Assembly: GCF_001999465.1 (NCBI RefSeq)
Contig: NZ_MQMF01000002.1
Coordinates: forward strand, 682,001-746,000
Reading direction: 5' to 3'
Length of the DNA: 64,000 bases
Source of the DNA: Fictibacillus arsenicus
GTDB lineage: Bacteria; Bacillota; Bacilli; Bacillales; Fictibacillaceae
Both the position numbers and the translations under genes were made by a program. The notes below the pieces were generated by a model, which did not search any database, was not told the origin of the DNA, and saw nothing but the letters and a program-made list of their open reading frames with translations. Position 1 is the first letter of the stretch. Every line of letters starts with the position of its first letter. Below, in pieces: positions 58,070 through 64,000 of this stretch.

Positions 58070-58951
58070 ATGATGAAGAGATTGAAGTTAATGATGTCTT
58101 TGACCTTAACAGCAATCGTGATGCCGGTATCAACCACATCGGTTTTCGCAGCACCTGAGTTAAATGATTCAACTATTGTCCCTCTTGCAAAAGCCCATGC
58201 GCACAATGACTATGAACACGAAAGACCGCTTTACGATGCACTGGACCATGGCTTTACTAGTGTGGAAGCTGATGTATGGCTGAAAGATGGAAAACTGCTT
58301 GTAGCCCATGACGAGGCAGATGTAAAACCAGAACGAACGTTAGAGTCTTTATATTTAGAACCCCTTAAACAAAAGATCACTCAGAACCAAGGATCTGTCT
58401 ACAAAGATAAAAACCAAGATTTCTTACTGTGGATTGATGTTAAATCAGAAGATGTTACGACATATAAAAAGATTCATGAACAGCTCGCTAAATATCAAAA
58501 GATGCTGACGAAATTTTCAAGAGTTGGAGTCGACCAAAAAGCTGTGACCGTAATTATCTCAGGGAATCGCCCACGAGAATTGATGGAGAACCAAGTTGTT
58601 CGTTACGCAGCGTATGATGGACGAATGGATGATCTAGATACACATGCGCCAAATGACTTTATGCCTGTTATCAGTGATAACTGGACGAAACATTTCTCAT
58701 GGCAAGGAACAGGTGAAATGCCAAAGGAAGAGCGAGACAAGCTGAACCATATCGTAGAAACAGCACACAACAACGGACAGATGGTCCGGTTTTGGGCTAC
58801 CCCTGATCTCTCGCTACCAAACCGTAAAGCTGTTTGGGATGAGCTTATGAAAGCAGATGTGGACTTAATTAACACAGACGATCTGTCAGGTCTACAGAAG
58901 TACCTACTCGAAAATGACCCAGATCCTACTGGGCAGCATATAAAGTGGTAA
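58070..58951 (+). CDS. Secreted PI-PLC/glycerophosphodiester phosphodiesterase-like protein
   Basis: The 293-residue protein has a signal peptide (MMKRLKLMMSLTLTAIVMPV, cleaved after about SVFAA). The TIM-barrel starts with KAHAHNDYEHERPLYDALDH, SVEADVWLKDGKLLVAHDEA. His, Glu and Asp metal-binding and catalytic residues are present. A phosphatidylinositol- or glycerophosphodiester-directed secreted phosphodiesterase is likely. RBS AAGGAGG before ATG 58070. Confidence 0.85.
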   Translation: MMKRLKLMMSLTLTAIVMPVSTTSVFAAPELNDSTIVPLAKAHAHNDYEHERPLYDALDHGFTSVEADVWLKDGKLLVAHDEADVKPERTLESLYLEPLKQKITQNQGSVYKDKNQDFLLWIDVKSEDVTTYKKIHEQLAKYQKMLTKFSRVGVDQKAVTVIISGNRPRELMENQVVRYAAYDGRMDDLDTHAPNDFMPVISDNWTKHFSWQGTGEMPKEERDKLNHIVETAHNNGQMVRFWATPDLSLPNRKAVWDELMKADVDLINTDDLSGLQKYLLENDPDPTGQHIKW

Positions 58952-59145
58952 ACAAATCTAAAAAACACTTTCGAGTTTCTTGCTGTGAAAACTGTTAACA
59001 GTAAGAGGATAACCTACGGCAACCATATATTACTTTGTTTGAGAGATGTTTATTTCTAAGAAAATTATTTTTCTTATTGCTTTTTAAACACTTGTTTAAT
59101 TTTAGAGACCCTATACCCTTAGCTATCCACAAAAAGCCATGAAAA

Positions 59146-59175
59146 GGACCGAATCTCAAGTAAATAGATTCGGTC
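59146..59175 (+). terminator. Hairpin downstream of the PI-PLC-like gene
   Basis: GACCGAATCT / AGATTCGGTC stem. It lies about 195 nt beyond the stop codon and has a modest T-run. Confidence 0.45.
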
Positions 59176-59256
59176 TTACCCTTTGTTTATGATTTCTTCA
59201 GTTAACTTTAAGAAGTCATTTAAGTGGTCTTCGATTATCTTATGGACAATCACGAG

Positions 59257-59400
59257 GTAGCTTAAAATATAAAAGAGGCACCTCTATGACTAGGAAATGC
59301 CTTTTTTATGTTAACTCATTTATCGTTCTTAAAGTAATGAACAGGACGGATTTCTATGCGCCAGCCAAAATCTTCTCCACTGCTCACTTGTGTTGTCGGA
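59257..59400 (-). pseudogene. Duplicated 3' fragment of the DGPF gene
   Basis: About 140 bp matches 54139-54277, comprising the downstream spacer, the hairpin and the last codons of the DGPF gene. The final stretch of about 50 bp is identical by eye. The match ends abruptly at 59400, where sequence switches to unrelated AT-rich DNA. Confidence 0.8.
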
Positions 59401-59503
59401 ATTATTAATTCGTTTTCGTTAAAGGATTTAAAAATTTTTTCGTTAGTATTAAATTAATTACTATTATTAGTATCATCTGATATTCATTTACCGCGAATTA
59501 ATT

Positions 59504-59857
59504 TTACTTCCAAATTTCTTCTATGGTTTCATTTAGATCCTTTGAAAACCGAAAACTTGCAACAGGGTCATCATCTTCCTCATGATAAAACAACCCTACA
59601 ATGACATTGTTCGTGGGCTTACAAACTATACCTTTAACTCTACCTTGACTCCATGTTCTGGGCATAATCTGACCTTCTAAGCTAGAGAATAAATTTTCAA
59701 TACTTTCTTTATCTCCGAATAACCTATTTACTATCGAAGAATACTCTAACTTATCTAAATCACCATGACTTTCAGTTGCGCCTCTAGCCATATTAGCTAT
59801 GACAGTATATATAATATTATTTTTCTTTATTAACTCCTTTAGATTATGTTGTATCAC
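59504..59857 (-). CDS. Small protein of unknown function
   Basis: The 117-residue protein has VIANMARGATESHGDL early, WSQGRVKGIVCKPTNNVIVG with DDDPVASFRFSKDLNETIEE near the end. The end pattern is a beta hairpin followed by a helix. It is soluble and acidic. No family recognised; size and position fit the immunity-gene array. Confidence 0.6.
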   Translation of the reverse strand: MIQHNLKELIKKNNIIYTVIANMARGATESHGDLDKLEYSSIVNRLFGDKESIENLFSSLEGQIMPRTWSQGRVKGIVCKPTNNVIVGLFYHEEDDDPVASFRFSKDLNETIEEIWK

Positions 59858-59950
59858 TTAATTAACACCTTCCTATTTAGATCTTGGTTCTATCCATATT
59901 CCAGGTTTTACTTCTATTAACCTAGCTTTTTATGCTGCTTATTCTACGTT

Positions 59951-60000
59951 GGTTCATAAAAAAATACTTACTGGATCAACGCACCCGATTGTTGAAGAAA
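59951..60000 (-). repeat. Palindrome-terminator repeat copy
   Basis: TGGATCAACGCACCCGATTG then TTGAAGAAAAC, 39 nt beyond the stop codon at 60039. Confidence 0.75.
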
Positions 60001-60038
60001 ACTATGTAGTAAAGAACGAGTCAATTAATTAAATATTT

Positions 60039-61043
60039 CTATTTGAATATATCTGCAACTATATTACTGAACTCTCTTAGATAATGAAGGTAGTTGTCTC
60101 CCCCGTAGTTATATCTCTTATTATACATTTTTGCCACGACAAGATTATGTTTAGGAATGACTAACAGAGTTGGTCCAGTTATACCTAAGATTTGATAAGA
60201 ACCTTCAGGCACCCTCTCTCCTATTTCGCTTTTAAGGGATGGTGTATCTTGTACATACCAAAACAATCCGTTTTGTGGTGTATCTTTATCTTTGTAAATT
60301 GGGTTTTGTACTTGGGTAGCTAATCGTATTACTTTTTTTGGTACAATTTGTTTGCCATTCACAAATCCATTATTCAAATGAAGATTACCCCATAACGCAA
60401 ACTCACGAGCTGTGGTATGCAGGTTTGAGTCACTGCCATCATCTGTACTTCCTAATTTAAATGTTGCAACTTCGTTTGGACTATCAATAACTTGCACCAG
60501 TTTTTCATTAGGTTTTGTATACCAAGCAGTTTCTTTAATACCTAATGGTAGAAATACTCTTTCTTTTAGTAATTCGGGAAAACTCTTTCCATAAAGCCTT
60601 TTTATTAATTCTGTCATCATTAATACGTTAATTCCTCTGTAAGCCCACCCCTTACCTAAGTCGAACTCTCTAAAAAGAGTTCCATCATCTTTCTGGTGTA
60701 ATCCATGAGAATGAGTAACTAAATGCCTTATAGTTGTGTTTGCAAGCAATTCCTTATCGTATTCATCGAAGTAATCTATTGCATAGTCATCAAGACTTTT
60801 AATTTTATTTTCATACAAAGCAAAAGCTACCGCTAAACCTAAGTAGCTTTTTCTTGCAGATGCTACGTTAAACTCAGAGGTTTCTGTAATTGGTGTTGAA
60901 CTTACTGAATTAGAATGATAGCCACAATATTGCTCTAATATAATTTCATTCTCCTTTATTACCACCAATGAAGAAGCACTACTATGATTAAGCTCCATTA
61001 TTTCTTCTACATATGAAATTAGTCTTTGATAGTTTTCTGCCAC
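60039..61043 (-). CDS. Serine hydrolase, beta-lactamase class C/penicillin-binding fold
   Basis: The 334-residue protein has the SxxK motif in NVASARKSYLGLAV (about residue 52), a candidate tyrosine in YRGINVLMMTEL and no signal peptide. These cytoplasmic homologues include esterases and peptidases rather than true beta-lactamases. GTG 61043 is preceded by a GAAGAGAAA-type box. A palindromic repeat lies just upstream of its start. Confidence 0.85.
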   Translation of the reverse strand: MAENYQRLISYVEEIMELNHSSASSLVVIKENEIILEQYCGYHSNSVSSTPITETSEFNVASARKSYLGLAVAFALYENKIKSLDDYAIDYFDEYDKELLANTTIRHLVTHSHGLHQKDDGTLFREFDLGKGWAYRGINVLMMTELIKRLYGKSFPELLKERVFLPLGIKETAWYTKPNEKLVQVIDSPNEVATFKLGSTDDGSDSNLHTTAREFALWGNLHLNNGFVNGKQIVPKKVIRLATQVQNPIYKDKDTPQNGLFWYVQDTPSLKSEIGERVPEGSYQILGITGPTLLVIPKHNLVVAKMYNKRYNYGGDNYLHYLREFSNIVADIFK

Positions 61044-61086
61044 TTTCTCTTCATCCCCAGTTAATATGAGTTATCTTTATGTACTC

Positions 61087-61176
61087 CTTATTCAACAATC
61101 CTGCACGTTTGTTTAATAAGTTCCATAAAAAAAGGCGTTAATCCTTCTTAGATCAACGCACCCTTATACTAAATAA
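61087..61176 (-). repeat. Long composite repeat copy
   Basis: TTATTCAACAATCCTGCACG / TTTGTTTAATAAG palindrome next to GGCGTTAATCC ... GATCAACGCACCC. On the minus strand the hairpin and T-run end the DUF4871 gene, and the palindrome then lies before the hydrolase start. Confidence 0.85.
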
Positions 61177-61197
61177 CGGATTTTCTAATATTTATCC

Positions 61198-61728
61198 TTA
61201 ACGAACAATTTCCACCACAATGTTTCCAGAAAGTTCATTATTGATGTAAATAAGTAAATTCCAAATCCCGGAGGAAGGAAATAGCAAATTTGATGGCATA
61301 TTCACTTCATTTTCATTTATTTGAGCAGCTTTGTAAAATTCACCCTCAAATATAGTAATTAATTCTTTTGAGTCTTTATTAAACCCCATTACTTTAACTG
61401 GTTGATCTTTAATGTTTCTTTTACCCCAATAGAACCAAAAATACTTCTGCTTTTGACTGGCCGTAATTGGGAAAGGACCAGTTATGCCAAAGCCATTTTT
61501 TTTCCCAATTACTTCGTAAGATACACTTTCACCGGTTTTTTGATCTGTAGTTTGATATGTAAACTTTCTTGTAGGATTCCACTCATAGTATTGATCTGGA
61601 ATTAAACCTTCATGTTTTAATTCCAGATTTTTGGCTTTTTTGTCTTCAGCTTTACTGTCTGTATCACATCCAGTAATAAAGAATAACAAAAAAGTTAAAT
61701 ATGCTAAAAAAACAAATATTCTTTTCAA
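61198..61728 (-). CDS. DUF4871-like lipoprotein, paralogue of the 36-kb gene
   Basis: The 176-residue precursor has a lipobox (LLFFITGCDTDS) and outer domain with FWFYWGKRNIKDQPVKVMGF and MPSNLLFPSSGIWNLLIYIN, like the paralogue at 36160-36684. TTG 61728 is preceded by AGGAGGT. Function unknown. Confidence 0.78.
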   Translation of the reverse strand: MKRIFVFLAYLTFLLFFITGCDTDSKAEDKKAKNLELKHEGLIPDQYYEWNPTRKFTYQTTDQKTGESVSYEVIGKKNGFGITGPFPITASQKQKYFWFYWGKRNIKDQPVKVMGFNKDSKELITIFEGEFYKAAQINENEVNMPSNLLFPSSGIWNLLIYINNELSGNIVVEIVR

Positions 61729-61806
61729 CCAAACCGTACCTCCTGATATCTTAACTTCTCTTATAACGGAATAACCTATAGTTCAAGAATGACTTCTAAA
61801 AGTCCT

Positions 61807-61842
61807 CCTTATTCCACAATCTGGCCGGTTTGTGGAATAAAA
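61807..61842 (-). repeat. Palindromic repeat copy
   Basis: CTTATTCCACAATCTGGCCG then GTTTGTGGAATAAA. Confidence 0.8.
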
Positions 61843-61858
61843 AATGCCTCTTATAAGC

Positions 61859-61970
61859 TTAATAAATATTAGATTTAATGTCTTTAATCCCTTCTCGTAT
61901 AATTGGGAAGTTAAATAAAATAGAATTTGCATACCAAAACGCAGCGTGACAGAAATTATTTTCATCTTGC
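61859..61970 (-). pseudogene. Remnant of a lost gene (C-terminal part)
   Basis: The open frame QDENNFCHAAFWYANSILFN followed by FPIIREGIKDIKSNIY ends in TAA and looks like true coding sequence but has no start. Family not recognised. A repeat copy follows its stop codon, as for the intact cassettes. Confidence 0.35.
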
Positions 61971-62037
61971 TAAAACTATGTAAATTGGGGTGCTGATTCT
62001 AATCCAATTTACATTGATAAATATAAACAAAAATAAG

Positions 62038-62069
62038 CCAGCTAATTCATATGCGAATTAGCTGGCTAT
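62038..62069. terminator. Hairpin near the right boundary
   Basis: AGCCAGCTAATTC / GAATTAGCTGGCT with loop ATATGC, closely resembling the reverse complement of the hairpin at 24878-24909. Confidence 0.65.
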
Positions 62070-62086
62070 TGCATTACTTTTATCTG

Positions 62087-62131
62087 TTTTGTACTCCAAA
62101 AGAGAACCTGTTAAGGTAAAGGAGGCAGCTT
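62087..62131 (+). repeat. Inverted 45-bp repeat, right copy
   Basis: Reverse complement of the 35727-35771 sequence, with an identical 22-bp core beginning TTTTGTACTCCAAAAGAG on this strand. Confidence 0.7.
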
Positions 62132-62139
62132 CTTGTTTA

Positions 62140-63147
62140 TTATTTTTTTGCTAATAAGTACATAAAATACGGTGCCCCAATTATCGTTACGATGATTCCG
62201 GCTGGAATACCGCTTGGATCGAGGACGACTCTTCCTATCGTGTCTGCAGAAAGGAGCAGGATTCCTCCTATTAATGCAGCGAGGGGCAAGAACGCTTGAT
62301 GCCGAGGACCTACGAGTGACCTTGCGATGTGAGGAGCCATCAGTCCGACAAAACCGATACCGCCGCTCACTGCAACAGATGCAGAAGCAAGTGCGACCGC
62401 GATCATGATTAGGACAATTCTCTCCCGTCCCACATTCACGCCAACACCAATTGAAACATTTTCATGAAGATTCAAGGTATTAAGCACATTTGACTTCAAG
62501 ATTGTGATCGGAATCAGGATTAAGATCCATGGCAGTAATGATAGGACAAACACCCAATCATCACCCCAGATTCTTCCGGCTATCCAGTTCGCCATAAACG
62601 AGTAATCTTCCATATCTAATCTTGTTGATAATGTTAGCGTTGCTCCGTATAATGCAGCGGCCAGACCTACCCCGACGAGCACAAGCCTCGTTGGCTCAAC
62701 TCCTTCGCCTTTTATGTATGACATGATGTAGATGACGGCCGCTGTTACCATACCTCCCGCAAGAGCAAAGAGCGGAAGCACGTATAAGAAGCTTGATGTT
62801 TCAACTGTGAAGAACATGATATAAACCACGACCATCAAACCTGCACCGGCATTGATTCCTAAAATACCAGGGTCAGAAAGCGGGTTCTTCGTCAAACTTT
62901 GCAGGATGGCACCAGACACCGCGAGCCCCATCCCCGCTAAGATTGCTACAAATATTCTTGGCAGCCGAAACTCAAACAAAATCAGATTTTCCCGAGGAGT
63001 GCCCTGTCCGATTATAATCCGAAACAGTTCTGCAGGAGTGAGTGACGCAAAACCTGTTGCTACACTAATTATAAAAACGGCTAGAAGCAGGATTATGGCT
63101 GCAATCGTTGTTATTCTAATTCTCTTAATCTGAGCAGAGTTCATCAT
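62140..63147 (-). CDS. FecCD-family iron-siderophore ABC transporter permease
   Basis: The 335-residue polytopic protein has LPRIFVAILAGMGLAVSGAI and LSDPGILGINAGAGLMVVVY near the N-terminus. GFVGLMAPHIARSLVGPRHQ lies near the C-terminus. These are the BtuC/FecCD motifs; about nine to ten membrane helices are expected. It overlaps the preceding permease gene by 4 nt, giving a heterodimeric importer like YfiZ-YfhA or FeuB-FeuC. The ATPase and binding protein are outside the window. Confidence 0.92.
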   Translation of the reverse strand: MMNSAQIKRIRITTIAAIILLLAVFIISVATGFASLTPAELFRIIIGQGTPRENLILFEFRLPRIFVAILAGMGLAVSGAILQSLTKNPLSDPGILGINAGAGLMVVVYIMFFTVETSSFLYVLPLFALAGGMVTAAVIYIMSYIKGEGVEPTRLVLVGVGLAAALYGATLTLSTRLDMEDYSFMANWIAGRIWGDDWVFVLSLLPWILILIPITILKSNVLNTLNLHENVSIGVGVNVGRERIVLIMIAVALASASVAVSGGIGFVGLMAPHIARSLVGPRHQAFLPLAALIGGILLLSADTIGRVVLDPSGIPAGIIVTIIGAPYFMYLLAKK

Positions 63148-64000
63148 GACAGTTTCCTTCCTCCTTTTCTAGCAAGGTATAGGAAGAAAGGAACACCGAT
63201 CATAGCAACAACCGCGCCCACTGGTGTTTCATAAGGAGCATTAACTGTCCGAGCAAACGTATCTGCCAGCACCATCAGTACACTCCCAAAAATAGCCGAG
63301 CATGGTATGATCCAGCGGTAATCCGTACCAACAAGAAAACGTACGATGTGCGGGACCATAAGCCCAACAAATGCGATAGCTCCAACTAGTGAGACTGCTG
63401 CACCTGCAAGGATTAGTACGACCGTCATGAGAACAATTTTTGTGAGCAGCGTACGCTGTCCGAGCCCTCTTGCCACTTCTTCACCAAAACTAAGGATCGT
63501 GAGCTGTCTGGAAAACATAATGGCAATGAAGATTCCCACAATAACTACTGGCACGATCAGCTTCAGCTGTGCCCAGTTCGTTCCCGAAACACCGCCTGCT
63601 GTCCAGAATGCTAGGTCTTGAGAAAGTTTAAAATAAAGCGCAATTCCCTCTCCTAACGAAGAAAGCAGTGCAGAAACAGCTGCACCGGCTAGGGTGATCC
63701 GGATGGGAGATAGTCCTCCTCTGCTCATCGAGCCTAATCCGAACACCATTCCTGCACCTATTCCTGCACCAAGAAAGGAAATTAACATCACGGTAAAATA
63801 GTTTGCACCCGTGTTAAAAGCGAACACACACGCAAGAGCTAGACTTGCTCCCGCATTCAAACCAAGCAAGCCAGGGTCTGCAAGGGGATTTCGCGTCATC
63901 CCCTGCATGATTGCACCACTGACCGCAAACGCCGCACCGACGATCGCAGCACCAAGCTCCCTCGGTAATCGGAGGCTCATTATAATACGGTCCGCTTCCC
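63144..64000 (-). CDS. FecCD-family iron-siderophore permease (5' end outside window)
   Basis: The visible 284 residues begin before SLRLPRELGAAIVGAAFAVS (the first in-frame ATG at 63980 is internal, since EADRII precedes it). ADPGLLGLNAGASLALACVF and GAIAFVGLMVPHIVRFLVGT are FecCD hallmarks. It is the partner subunit of the next gene, overlapping it by ATGA. The N-terminal 40-50 residues lie beyond 64000. Confidence 0.9.
   Translation of the reverse strand, partial: EADRIIMSLRLPRELGAAIVGAAFAVSGAIMQGMTRNPLADPGLLGLNAGASLALACVFAFNTGANYFTVMLISFLGAGIGAGMVFGLGSMSRGGLSPIRITLAGAAVSALLSSLGEGIALYFKLSQDLAFWTAGGVSGTNWAQLKLIVPVVIVGIFIAIMFSRQLTILSFGEEVARGLGQRTLLTKIVLMTVVLILAGAAVSLVGAIAFVGLMVPHIVRFLVGTDYRWIIPCSAIFGSVLMVLADTFARTVNAPYETPVGAVVAMIGVPFFLYLARKGGRKLS

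Noticed and set aside
36000-61842. Repeat array as a CRISPR
   Set aside because: Copies are irregularly spaced by whole genes, vary in sequence, and there are no spacers or cas genes.
61783-61965. 60-codon minus-strand frame near the right boundary
   Set aside because: It reads through a palindromic repeat. The neighbouring frame gives a more protein-like remnant.

Overview
The window looks like chromosome from a low-GC, spore-forming member of the Bacillaceae. A Fictibacillus- or Bacillus-like host is my guess, not a proven identity. Pointers are a Rap/Phr quorum-sensing pair, a Spo0E-like phosphatase, CotF-like spore coat genes arranged as in the B. subtilis yraGF-adhB-yraED cluster, GGAGG-type ribosome binding sites, TTG/GTG starts and Bacillus-type Fur and LexA boxes. 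No rRNA, tRNA or CRISPR array was seen.

Region 1 (1-8.7 kb) holds an AbrB-like/Spo0E-like pair, a DJ-1-like protein lacking its cysteine, rap-phr, DUF2935, a tyrosine-rich Sm-like protein, SelO, DinB, an LD-carboxypeptidase and a FrnE/DsbA thiol oxidoreductase. In that last gene an in-frame TGA sits exactly where the first cysteine of the CxxC motif belongs, and a SECIS-like hairpin follows. It is either a selenoprotein or a one-codon pseudogene.

Region 2 (8.7-18.3 kb) holds an ECF sigma/membrane protein/ABC transporter operon. Divergent to it is a complete thiazole/oxazole-modified peptide (heterocycloanthracin/sonorensin-type) cluster: a Cys-rich precursor, a ThiF-like maturation protein, a cyclodehydratase-YcaO fusion and a SagB-type dehydrogenase. 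The cluster has no transporter of its own, so the neighbouring ABC system is a candidate exporter or immunity device.

Region 3 (18.3-35.6 kb) is a mixed chromosomal stretch. It has VOC, DedA and GNAT proteins, a KGG stress protein, an HExxH protein, a FusB-family EF-G-binding protein behind a leader peptide and attenuator-like RNA, two divergent Gly-rich paralogues, an MFS/TetR pair, an ECF sigma/anti-sigma pair, Fur-controlled ferredoxin-NADP reductase, and a two-component system followed by a tiny secreted peptide.

Region 4 (about 35.7-62.1 kb) is an accessory region. An inverted 45-bp repeat lies at each end, and DUF4871 lipoprotein paralogues sit just inside each end. It carries many small minus-strand genes, several of immunity type (SUKH, Imm49-like, DUF2750 twice) plus an orphan MbcA/ParS-like protein, a truncated integrase, a beta-lactamase-like hydrolase and gene remnants. 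Almost every such gene is followed by a copy of one palindrome-plus-terminator repeat family, which gives a cassette-like layout. Embedded in it are conventional operons: an ECF sigma/BtrH-like/GyrI/VOC operon, SRPBCC with MerR, the yra spore coat-alcohol dehydrogenase cluster and an ECF42-DGPF operon.

Region 5 (62.1-64 kb) holds two FecCD iron-siderophore permeases, the second running off the window edge.
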